A DNA stretch of 64,000 nucleotides, taken from contig NC_053187.1 in the NCBI RefSeq assembly GCF_905163445.1, positions 3,224,001-3,288,000 on the forward strand. Direction: 5' to 3'. The notes beneath the pieces were generated by a model, which had not been told where the DNA came from, ran no database searches, and saw only the letters and a list, made by a program, of their open reading frames with translations. The number at the start of each line of letters is the position of its first letter. Within the stretch, counting starts at the first letter, position 1. A program made the translations under genes and the position numbers. This stretch comes from Pararge aegeria (lineage: Eukaryota; Arthropoda; Insecta; Lepidoptera; Nymphalidae). Of the stretch, positions 1 to 12,500 are shown piece after piece.

Positions 1-421
1 TAAATAGCGTCATCTGCCAATAATCGGCTTGGTTCTTGAACAACACATCGACCATTGCCCTGAATGTGTAAATGCTACCTAAGATAAACAGAATTAAAAG
101 GCTGGAAGGGAAATCTAAACTGGAAATATTCTTGGTCCAATACCGAAGGCCGCGGTATAATGTGGAGTTCAGATGGGAAAGTTGGGAATTAACCGATCAC
201 TTTTCTTTTGAGTAAACAGAAAAGACATATAGAGTACATGTAGGTTCCACTTTCGAAACATGTTCATCGATGAGAAATTTGATGACTAAACCTTAATCGG
301 CGATAATGTGATATCCCGACCCGCCATTTTCGTAACGATGTTGATAAGTTATTACAATGCGAAACAGTTTAGTATCTTGTCATAACATACATCCAGCTTA
401 AAGTATTCCTCTTCAACTCAC
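1..421. other. Intron sequence downstream of last visible GOGAT exon
   Basis: This is AT-rich sequence following the donor of the exon that ends at 422. The next GOGAT exon, expected to begin with the KGLSGG motif of the GXGXG domain, is not visible here and should lie beyond the left edge. I recognise no repeat or other gene in it. Confidence 0.5.
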
Positions 422-558
422 CGACATAATCGTTAGCGTCGCCTTCAAGCGTAACAGTGATACCCTTTGAGAGGAAGGCGCAGAAACTCTGTCCCGCCGA
501 TCCCGTTAGCGAGATATTCACTGTCTTGCCGTCAGGTAAACCGTCGTCCCCGAATTTC
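422..558 (-). CDS. GOGAT: GOGAT exon V27 (GXGXG domain start)
   Basis: Visible exon 27 encodes the start of the GXGXG beta-helix domain. It includes [19 protein letters not shown] and a glycine-rich [10 protein letters not shown] segment. The acceptor is TTACAG at 563-559. The exon starts in phase 2, completing the AT left by the previous exon as Met, and ends in phase 1 before GTGAGT. This domain spaces the two active sites in the alpha subunit. It is the last coding piece before the left edge. Confidence 0.95.
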
Positions 559-3500
559 CTGTAACAGAGACTTATCTTCAAACGGGTGCGCTTATAGCTA
601 GGCTACATAGTGACAGATCATCTGAACTATGGTTGAGATGATCTGTCACTATGTAGCCTAGCTATAAGCGCACCCGTTATTAAGTGTTGAAGCATTTTTC
701 CTTCTATGGTTGTGCTGTCACTAGAAGCCATCACAATACTCGACAACCTAACTCTGAGGTATCCTCCCTTTTTAACATCATACAGATCGCCTGCTCCTGT
801 AGGACATTTCACGGAATTGTTCTTCTTAGTCTCATTTTTGCCTAAGACTACGTAAGTATATCTCTTTAACTGAACAATTCAAATGTTCTTCCAATAAAGT
901 ATTAAGGAATAATTTAAATAAGAAAAAACATTTGCCAACGTTACAAGCGTACCCCAAAAACACTATTCAAACTATTCTCCCCGGTTTTAGCCGCTTTTTA
1001 ATAGACGTAGCGTCATATCATTAAAGTCGCGCTGTGTTTTTTCACACTTCAACTATACAGAACCTTTCAAATGTCAGACTGTGACAAAAGAATATTGTAA
1101 CAACATCAACCCTGAACTAAGTTTATTCATAAGGAGGTTTAAGTTATTGTCATCCTCAACCCATTCCGGCCCACTACAGGACACGGGTCGCCTCACTTCT
1201 GTGAGAAGGGTTTAGGCTGTAGTCTACCAGGCTGGCCAAGTGTGGATTGGAAGACTTCACACACCGTTCAGAACATAATGGAGAACTCTCAGGCATGTTT
1301 TCCTTCACCGTTTAAAGCAAGTGATATTAAAATTACTTAAATAAAAAAAAAGAGGGTTTAAGTGTGCATACTTTTAAGATGACCCCGATTTTGGTAATAA
1401 AACTCACATAGCAATATGATAAGACAGCGTGGAAGTAAACGCGCGATCCTCATTGGTTATCCTCATGGTAATGTCTACATGCGTGTCTGCGCCTTCCAGT
1501 ATGCCGTTGCACTGCTGGATCAGCTGGTTATCAAGACGCTTTTCCAGTTGGAAGTCCTGCAAAATGTATTAACATAAAATCTCTTTATCGTACCGTGGAA
1601 TAAGATGTTCCTGAAGAAATGTCGTATTATTGAGTTCAAGGTCAAGGCATTATTTGACGGCCGATTGGAGCTGTGGGCAATGACTCTGCTTGTGGAAAAT
1701 GTTTGTGTGATGAACATAAATGTTTTTCAGTGTGTTTATCTGTATTTTATAAGTATTTCTGTATATTATATTCATCAGCTAACTCAGTACCCTTAACACA
1801 AGCTACGCTTAATTTATTAATAGTTCTTTAATCGTACTACAGAGTAAATATTATTCGAAAGCATCAGATTTCGGAATCGAAAATTGATATGTTACACTAT
1901 ATAATTTTACGCAAGTCCTAAAACTATTAGTAGTTTCTACTTTATCACAAACAAATAAATGTCTATACCGTTTCAAAGTGGTCGTTCCTGTTTTGAACTA
2001 TTAACTCAGCCTATATACAATATTTATATTGGTGTACTTCAAGACCATTAATTATTGTAGTGTAGCCGGAATAGACAAAACTCAATACTTTATTGCTTGA
2101 TTATAGGTATTTACGTTTAAAAGCACAGATAATATACGCAACCTAAATCAAATTCACATACATAAAAATTACCTTCATATATTTAACTGTTGGCTATGAT
2201 GTAGCTTATAACAGTCCACTGCTGAACTAAGGGCCTCTCCCAACGAGAGGGTTTGCATATTGGATAGAAGCCCATAATCACAGAGGGAGAGGGAGAGACG
2301 GTCTGCCCATAATCAGTACGCTGGGCGGACGGGTTGCTGATCACAGTAGATGGTAGTGTTAGCATACTGCTACTAGCTACTGGTGCAGGACGCTGCTGTC
2401 CGTTTTCTGTTGTTTTCTTATCTGCATTCTGATCTGTCGTCACTACACGCAACGATGTAGCATTCATCATCATATCAAGCTATTATTGGCCCACTCCAGG
2501 CCACAGGTCTCCTCCCATAATGGGAAGGGGTCAAGACCGTAGTCCACCATGCTGGCCAGTGCGGATTGGTGGAGGATGTAGCATTAATAACGTTCTAAGG
2601 TAAACTACGTACTAACCTGTGATTTAGATCCTCCAACAATGTTAACTCCGGGTCGCATATGCAACGCGTTCTTCAATATAAGCGCCAGATTGAGCAGACG
2701 CGCTTTAGGGTTATCGTTGCGTTCACGAACTTTCAGTAGATCTGTGCGGCCAACTAGCTCTTGGAAAGTTCTTACACCGACCTCCGACATGTGCGTGCGA
2801 ACCTATTGATAAGATTAACACTGTGATAAGGACACCAAAGCAAACAGCAATATGAAAAAAAAATTATAAATTATTTATATAAATCTTTCGTAAAAATCAT
2901 TATCACCATCATTTTTCATGGTATAACTGTAAGGCAAAGAACGAACCTATAAAATTAGTGAATCTTAGTTTAAAGATCTACCATATATTGTAAGTACGGT
3001 CTGCTTTCCTAAGTGTCACGAACATTTTAATAAATCTAGGTTCGAAGGCGAGGATATTTCTTAAAATACGGATGCAAAGACGTATACACTACAGCCTTCT
3101 TTGCGAAGAGACTCGAGGTAACTATGTACCTTAGGCTAAGCTTAGCGCAAAAATCATAATTATGTTATCCGCAACATTCAGTTCAGTTCTGAACCTTTTT
3201 ACAACACATTCATGATAACTTAAAACTATTATTATTAATAATTAGATTATAAGTTATTCCGAAAGTCTTTGTGTTGTTCCAAAATTCAAAACAAATCAAA
3301 ATTCACTTATTTTAAGTAGGCCTACTTGATAAGCACTCTTGAAATGTCAAGTCTGTCTGTTAGCAGTGAATCTACTACCGGTTTGGAAAGCAGATTATAC
3401 CGAGAAGAGCCGGCAAGAAACTTAGTAGTTTATCTTTTCCAACATCAATATTTACAATTATTTTTCTATCTTGCGGGAGATAAGACCTACCTTGACATTA

Positions 3501-6500
3501 CGAAATTCCGGTGAATAAAAATATTCTATTATTTTATATTGGATGAAACGTGCTATCAGTACTTACCTCTTCAGCCAACATAAAGAGATAGTTGATGACG
3601 TGCTCTGGTTTGCCGGCAAACTTCTTACGCAGCACAGGATCTTGAGTGGCGATACCCACAGGGCAGGTGTTCAAATGGCATTTTCTCATCATAGTACAAC
3701 CTACAAACATATTTTCATCGTAAATCGCTAATATTACATATAATGTATACTATACTAATGTTACAGGCAAAAAAAAAAACAGCCGCAGGTCAATTATAAT
3801 ATTTTAACATATGGTATTCTAAAGACTGTTTAGGGTTACCTTTTGCCTCAGTTACACTAAGGTAAAAGTTAGTCAAGGGAATGATAAAGGTATATAATAT
3901 TTTATTCTCATTTACGTTCCACATCCAAAGGTACCAGGTAAAAAAATTTCAAAGTTTGTATAGTAAGTAGCTCATGTCGCGTTAACAAGATTCAATATTG
4001 TGCGGAGTTTTGAAAGATTTTGAAGTTATACTTCTTTTGGTGCGTTAGGGAAAAATGATAAGAGTAAATTTTTAGAATGCACACCGTCACAAAAAACCGA
4101 CACGCTGCAGTTAGGTATAGTTCATTTTAGTTTTTCAAAAAAAGGTTTGACAGTGTACACTTTATAATAAAACTTTCAACGTATCAAATACCTTTTTTCT
4201 ATTGTTAGTGTCGTTTTTGCTACAAACGTAGACTAAGGGGAAATATAAAATTTTTGAAAAGGTGTTTATCTTGATTCGCCAAAGAAGTATAACTTTCTAG
4301 CGCGTGTACGTACACGTTTTTTTTTTTACATCTTTAGAGTTTTTTCTAAGCACTTGGCTTTATCTTTTATAATGTAGTAAATGCAAACATTTGCGTGGAT
4401 GGATGTTTGTTACTTAATCACGTCGGCAACAGCTGAACGAAATTGGATGATATTTAGAACACAGATTAATTTTGTGATAGTCTAGATTGCATAGATTTTA
4501 CTTTTTATCCCAAAAAAGGTAAGGTTCCCGAGGAATACACTCGATAAAATAAAGGGCCCCTCTGTAAATAAGCTCAATAAGTAATTCTTACCCAAAGCGA
4601 TGAGCGGTGCAGTACTGAATCCGAATTCATCTGCGCCGAGTAATGCGGCCACCATCACGTCGAAACCGGTACGAATCTGACCATCAGCTTGTACCACGAC
4701 TCTGTTAATAAACACAATGAAGAAATTTTGATCGAAAAGTAATAAGGACAACATAACAGTAACTTATTTAACATTAATTTTATTACTTGATCATATATAC
4801 CCATTATCCGTCCACTACAAGGCACGGGTCTCCTTCCACAATGAGAGGTTAAGGCCGTAGTCCACCACGCTGGCCCAGTACGGATTGGTGGACTCCACAC
4901 ACCTTTGAGCACAATATGGAAAACTCTCAGGCATGCAGGTGTTTTCACGATGTTTTCCTTCACCATTGAGGCATGTGAAGAAGACCGTTGAAGTTATTCA
5001 CTTAAACTACAATAATCTAGTTTAGTCTAGACCTCAGCCTCACGATTAAAAAAGACAATAATCATTAGAAATTGCAATGTCGACCGGTCGCGGACAATAG
5101 TTAGTTATTCGGTTATTAAACTGTCTTTTTGCCCGCTATGCCAGAGTCTCACTTGATTTATTTGGTCTTTTGAACTGCTTACGTATTACAATATGTTTTT
5201 ATCATATTCTAGCCTTGCCTCGTTGGACTTGTTGTCAACGCCCCCCCAACCAATCTAACGCTGATTGTACATAAATGGATCACAATATGGTCTCGGGTGA
5301 AATCAAACTATTTTTAAAACAACTACAACGTCACGACGCGTATGTAAAATAGCATCTCTTTAATACTACCAATGATATCAACTCACGTAATTTGCAGCGT
5401 GTGCTATGTTGATGACTGTAAGCATTGATTTAACATGTTACTATCGTAACGTTTTTATAAGCCTTTCAGTTTTTCTAATCGGTTTAGATAATAAATAAAA
5501 ACTTGCCTGGATCTTAAATCATTGAGCACCAAGACCTGGTGAGTCTCAGCGATACCCAACTCCCAGGGTAAGCCGGCGCTCTTGATCCCGGTCCATGAAC
5601 TGGCGCCAGTACCACCATCGTGGCCGGATATTACTATATGCTCTGCTTTGCCCTGGGAAACAATACATTGCGAAGTGTTTAAAAATAAAGTTCACCTAAA
5701 TAAATAACTAATAAATGAGTGACCAATAATTTATTATTGGCAAATTACAGGATTTGTATATTATTTAAACAAACAAACAAAATTTTTTAATAGACGCCTA
5801 TGGAGTCAAATACAAAATTTAAAATAAATTTAGATCTAATAGCACTTTTGAAACATCAAGTTTGTCTGTTTGTAGAGGCGGTTCGGAAGGCAGATTCTAC
5901 CGAGAAGAAGCCGGCAAGAAACTCAGCAGTTGCTCTTTCCCAACATCAACTGTTTACATTTTTCATTTTGACATTCATTTTTTTATCTTGTGAGCAACTT
6001 TGTCAAGGTATAATATATATGACTATGAAATTTTGAAATATGTGTTTGTATACAATTATATTTATCCTATTAGGTGAAGTTTATGATTAAATTTATGAAT
6101 TTATTTACTTTGCACTACACACAAAATGATTTAAAGAATTTTCATTCTCTTGTTTTTAACAATATATACTAGAGCTTTATATACTATAGCAATATATACT
6201 AGAGCTTTGTTTTCAAATATCGTAGGAGTAGAATAGAGCTTTCTGTGATCGGGGAAGTACTATGGCCATGCTCATTTCGGCCGCCAAAAAACATTGTTGT
6301 GTTCCGGTTAGATGGGCGTGATTTCCGGTGTAATTACAATACAAAATCCGTCAATTATTACTATACAAAGTGCTAAACGCCATAACTTATTAACTAAACA
6401 ACTTTGTTGTTTGACTGATAGATGAAAGGACGTAGAGTAAACATAGGCTACTTTTGGCTACTTTTAGTTCTGGAAAAACATCGTATTCCCAAGATTCATT

Positions 6501-9500
6501 TATTGCAGTTAAGTGTACAGATTTATTCAGTGAGGGTAACGCCACAGGACACAGTAAGTACGCTAATAATATTTTATATCATTACCTTCGCTACACCTGA
6601 AGCGACGACACCCACGCCAACTTCTGAGACCAGCTTAACAGAGACCCTGGCTTTCGGGTTGGCGCATTTCAGATCGTAGATCAACTCCGCCAAGTCTTCG
6701 ATGGAGTAGATATCGTGATGAGGCGGCGGAGAGATAAGACCCACCCCCGGTACCGAGCAACGGGTTTTGGCGATTTCTTCTGTGACTTTGTAACCTGTAT
6801 ATTAAGATTTTTGTTAAATAAAAATAGGTTTTATTTTATATATATATAAAGACGTTAAATGCCATTTATATATTGCATGTAACGTAAAACTTTACATAAT
6901 TATAAAATGTATTGAAGATTCTTCTGTTGCTTTGTAACCTGTATATAAAGATTTGTTTTAAATAAAACGAAGGTGTTATTTTATATATATATATATATAT
7001 ATATTGGTTTTAACGTAAAACTTGACATATTTATAAAATTTATTGAAGCATAAACCAAAATGTTTGTTTACATAGTCAGCCTCCATTTTATTTATAGGCG
7101 TAGAAAGTAAAACTGAAGATATGACCTATATTCAGTTTTATGTTATGATAACTATATAACATAAATAGGTCGACGAATATCCTCACCAGGTAACTCTCCA
7201 CCTTCTCCCGGTTTAGCGCCTTGGGCCATCTTGATTTGTAGATCATCCGCGTGAGCGAGATACGACGCGGTCACGCCAAAGCGGCCGGATGCTACTTGCT
7301 TTATGGCTGACCTTTGGTTGAACTCGGGGTCCTAGAATTAAATAAAGATTTTCGATGGACTTATTATTCTTATTTGAACTCTTTATTTGTACACCACTAC
7401 ACAGTTAGGAAAATAAAGGACGATTAGATAGAAACACAAAGACTGGAGTAGAATACGAAAGGAGGCCTGATGTGAAACATATTATATATATTATAGCGAT
7501 TTCAAATAAATTTTCCAATTTTTATCTTTTGTGTTTAACAAAATATGCATATGCATTTTGTTAATATGGTAAATATAAAAGGCGATTCTGCTTTTGTGAA
7601 GCTTAAAAAGCACAAGTTTTAATTGACACGACATACCTATCAATATCATTATACAATTGATGAATTTCTTAATGACAAGGTTGCTTGGAAGCATACGGCT
7701 CCGCTTTCATCTCTCACAAGATAGAAAAATGAATTTTAAAATGTAAATTGTTGATATTGGAATAGAGCAGCAGCTGAGTTTCTTGCCGGCTTCTTCTCGG
7801 TAGAATCTGCCTTCCGAACCGGTGGTAGAGTCACTACAAACAGACAGACTTGACGTTTCAAAAGTGCTTATATTAGGCCTACTTGAAATAAATGAATTTT
7901 GATGTTTTTTTAATTTTGAATTATATATTCATTGTCATTGTATCAAAGAAAAAAAATTGAATAATTAAGAGTGTTATAAATTAAAATTAACAGGGAATAC
8001 TGGCAAAAAAAAAAAGAATAACAACGGACGTACCTGGTTAAGATACCGTTCGGCAGATTCACCTCCCTCTCCGGTATTGGATTTCCCTCCGACGCGGTTC
8101 ATAGCCACTGCCAAGGTCGAATGCGCCTCCAGTGAGATTGAACCAAAGGACATCGCACCTAAATAAATGAAAATACACTTATAGTACACCAAACAGAAAT
8201 TAAATTATGTACAAAAACAACACAACAAAACACAGGTACAATGGGCGGCCTTATCGCTAAAAAGCGATCTCTGCCAGGCAACCCAACAAAGTAAAGGGAA
8301 AAAAATAAAAACAGACTTAAGGGCTAGGTTGTACACAAGAGCAGAGCAGTTACCAAATTAAAAATAAAATATAAATCAATTATTATATCATACAAAGTAC
8401 AAAATATAAACATAAACTTTTTATTCAAAGCATTTTTTAACGAAATTCGCCATCACTATGTGCGGGTTACATCACGGTTTGTCTTTCGGATCCCCGGCAC
8501 CTTTTCGGATTTATGTGCGTTTTTATTTTAAGCAAATAAATATCACTTGCTTCAACCGTAAAGAAGAACCTGATGCGCCAGCAAGTTCGGTATAATGCTC
8601 TGGCATTTGACTTCAAATTGGCACTGGCATAGACCTCATTATACAGCAATTATGAAAAGTGAGAAGTGCGTGCCGGGTATTGATTTCAGTCCCCCCGATC
8701 AGAAAGTCGAAATTTTAATCACTTGGCTATCACCGCATAATATTACACGATAGATTGTAATTAAAAAAAATTGTAATATAAAATATAAGATAACATGCAT
8801 AAAAAATATGCGCGAAATAAATATGTCAATACACTAAATCCACAAACGAAGTAAAACATACCTGTGGCGAATCGTTTGACTATCTCCGAAGCTGGTTCAA
8901 TATCAGACAGAGGGATGGGCTCATCTAACTTCACCAACTCGAGTTGACCGCGCAACGTGCACGCGCGTACAGACTCTAACGAACTTTCTCTGTAATTTTT
9001 ACAATGATTAACTATTTAAAATTCAGTATGTACGTTTAGGTTAAGATGCTGGCTAAGGTTCAAACAACATAATAGTATTCAAAAACGATGAAGTTTTTAT
9101 GAGCGAAAAAAGATGTTATTTTTAAACATATTATGCACGATTAAGTATATATATATATATATATATGTGTATACCACGGGTAACAGAATTACGAAATTAT
9201 ATTGAAGTATATTTCATAAGGAATCACCCTGTAAAATTATTATGGAATATACAAAAGGAAGCGTATTTATTTTACCATACAAACGAATTCAAAACAACCC
9301 TATTGAAGATAAAAGACCAACACTCGCATAGTACCTACTCTACGTGAAGCATTTAATAAAGTGACAGGATTCCCAAGATTTTAATTTTGCAAGTGATGTT
9401 AGGGTTGATCTGATTTCTTTCCGTAAAAACTATGGCAGTGGTTTACTCAAAAACTATAATGTTATAACTTTCACAGATAAGTGTCAGAGAGTTCATAATG

Positions 9501-12500
9501 TACCTCTTAAGCCCGTGAAGTATTATTTCGGTTTTCATTTACACTTTTGATATATATATTCTCCTATTTGTACTTATATTTATAACTTCTAGTTACATAT
9601 TATAACTAATCACGGTTTTCTAGGTTCGTATATTGATCAAAGAGTTTCATCGATGCTCGATTAACATTTATGAAAATTCTAAAAGTTTTTTTTTGTTTAA
9701 TTTTTTTGATTTTTGTAACCAGTCTAAATAAAAAAAACGCACCTGAAACGGTCGTAAGCGGATTTGTTATTGCCCAGAGCTGCTTCCTGTAGATTGGCGA
9801 TTGACATCGGATCGTTGATGTGCTTCTCGCCACCAGCGCGCCAGTGGTAGTTGCCGGGGTTCCTGTAACATAAATGTTATGAAGTTCAACTGCTGGGTTC
9901 AGAATATTATACTAGCTTAAAACCTTAAGTTGAACTGGTGGGTACAGTATATAATATTAGCCTGATGACCTATTACTGGGTACAGCCTAATTATCTACCA
10001 GAGATGGATTACTTAGGTTTACGAGGTTTTTTTTTTATCTGATTCGGGAAACCCAGTAAACCGTGATTCCTAGTCAAACATGTCAGCTACTAGACCAACG
10101 AGGCAGGTTCAATACTAATCTATTGAATTTCTCCACTTTGTCTGCCTCTCTGTGTGTGTCATCGTAGCGCTTAAACGAACTGACCGATTGGAAGATCTTT
10201 TTAAATTGCACATATTACAATGTTCTGAGGATAACGCATAAGATGGTTCTGCAAAATTGTATTTTTTACGTGTTTCACTAATATAATGAATGAATGAATG
10301 AATACACTTTTATTGTACACCACATAAACATAACAAATTAACAGTAAAAATTTAACAAAAGGTATACAATTTGGCGGCCTTATCGCTACATAGCGATCTC
10401 TTCCAGGCAACCAAAGGCGTTAAAAACAGCTCAAGAAGAGAGGTAGGTGGTGCATTTAACTGTACTGTGTTGCAAATAAACATGCATAAACCTATATATA
10501 CAAATATAATATGTACATATAACAAACTTACAATAAAATATATAGATAGTGATAATAATTAATATATACCTATATAATTAATATCAATAATAAATAAATA
10601 TATACAATATTGTCAAACCACAAATAAAACAGAAGGGAATAGGCAAGTTAAAGATCCGCAGATGCAGACAAAAAATGATCTTTGACAAGTTTTTTAAAAA
10701 TGGTAATAGACTGTGCCTCTCGGATTTCAAGAGGCAAGGCATTCCAAAGCTTAACAGCCTGAACAGTGAAAGATCGGTGGAAGAAAGATGAATTATGTGA
10801 AGGCACCCTTAAGATCAATTTCCTTGCAGTACGGAGAACTTCACCATATATATTATTGGTCTGGGGAAGTACTAGGCTGATATTAATGCGATTAATTTCA
10901 CACTCTTAAGAGTTTATGTTTTACAACTCATAAACAATGAAATAAATAAATAAATAAAAATAAAATATCAGTTATTTTATTTTTATGAGCTGGTATTTAG
11001 CAAGCGAAAAAATAAACCCGAATTATATTAAATAGCATAATAACATAAATGTTTATATAAATAAAGGAATGCGATCTCTTACGTCCGGTATTAGGACTAT
11101 TAGGGTAATAAAATCTCCGACTTACCTGAGTACCAACATATCGCGACAATCGCCGTATGTCAATGCGTGCCTATCGAATGTTTCCTGCGATAAGATCTCG
11201 AATGTTATACCACCTGAAATAACAAGACAATATTATGAATAACACATTAAGAAGTGATTTCCAGTAGTAGAGCTTTTTGAGAGCTAGTCCAGGGAAGTAC
11301 TACTGCCATGTTTACTTCTGCCGGCAAGTAGCATTGTTGCAATTCTGTGTGTCTGAAGGGTGTGATTTCAGACAAATGAGCCTTACTCCCTAACGACCTA
11401 TCTGACGCAACGGTGAGCGCTGTGAATTTAAGCAGCAGGTCCCGGGTCCGATTCCCTGCAGGGTCAATTTGGGAATTTGTAATTTTTGAATTTTTTCTGG
11501 TCTGGTCTGGTGGGAGGTTTTGGCTGTGGCTAGTTACTACCCTACCGACAAAGACGTGCCGCTAAGCGATTTAGTGTTCCGGTGCGATGTCGCGTAGAAA
11601 TCGGTTACGGCTGACTACCATACTCCATAGCTTAGCATGCTACCATCTTAGACTGCATCATCACTTACCACCAGGTGAGATTGCAGTCAAGGGTTAAATT
11701 ATAGAGGAATAAAAAAAACCCCTAGGTTTTTAGACAGATGGCGGCACGATGCGTTGCTTGCATGTGCAAAATGTTGCTCTGTTTATAGGCGATGTTTTTT
11801 ACACTTTCCATCGGCTGGACCATGTGCCTGGTCAGTAATAAATCATTAAAAAAAATAAAAAATATATATATTTGGCGTCACCCTGAGAGATGTGAAACGT
11901 CGAAACTTTTGTATACAAAATATGCATTAGAAGGTGGTTTATTAAAACAGATACACATGGCAAATCTAAAACAAACTATTTTGATTTTATTTTAATAAGA
12001 AGCAAACGTGGTATGGAATCATTATTTTCCAACTCCCAGTGTAAAATGTAACTGAAATCACAATAGAAATATCAGTATTAACTCACCTATCCTCGATTGC
12101 GTTCCCCTGAAGCACTTCTCAATAACCTCCTCGCTGAGGCCAACCGCCTCGAATATCTGTGCACTTTTGTATGACTGCAGCATACTGATGCCCATCTTAG
12201 CCATGACCTTGGCCAAGCCAGTTTCCATAGCCTTCTGGTAGGCAAGGTAGATGTCCGCGTCGGTCAAGTTGGGGTCGATTAGGTTGTCATTGCGTAATGC
12301 GAACGCTAGTTCGAAGGCCAGATAGGGGCATATCGCGTCGGCTCCGTAACCTGTGATTTAAAAAAATGGCGTCTTAGGATAATCTAACGTTAGCTGAGCG
12401 GCAGATTGGCGCTGTGGGCAGCGACCCTGCTTTCTGAGTCCAGGGCTGTGGGTTCTATTCCCACAACCGAACATTAAAGTTTTTCAGTGTCTGGATATTT

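Larger units (their letters stand above)
559..1407. other. Intron 26 contents
   Basis: The intron holds, in plus-strand order, a perfect 43-bp inverted repeat (581-678), an unidentified minus-strand ORF fragment (about 679-869) and an S2 SINE remnant (about 1144-1345). The rest is plain AT-rich intron. Confidence 0.6.
1557..2616. other. Intron 25 contents
   Basis: The intron carries a SINE S1 copy (1654-1818), a dispersed LINE-3'-end-like repeat (about 2205-2350) and an S2 fragment (about 2480-2580). I see no coding sequence. Confidence 0.55.
5653..6585. other. Intron 21 contents
   Basis: Includes an F3 repeat (5795-5990), an F7 repeat (about 6205-6345) and a short dispersed-repeat fragment at about 6415-6480. 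I see no coding sequence. Confidence 0.5.

Noticed and set aside
1..60. Minus reading AMVDVLFKNQADYWQ as the next GOGAT exon
   Set aside because: It follows an acceptor-like TTCAG but its phase does not fit the phase-1 donor at 422, and it does not resemble the KGLSGG segment expected next.
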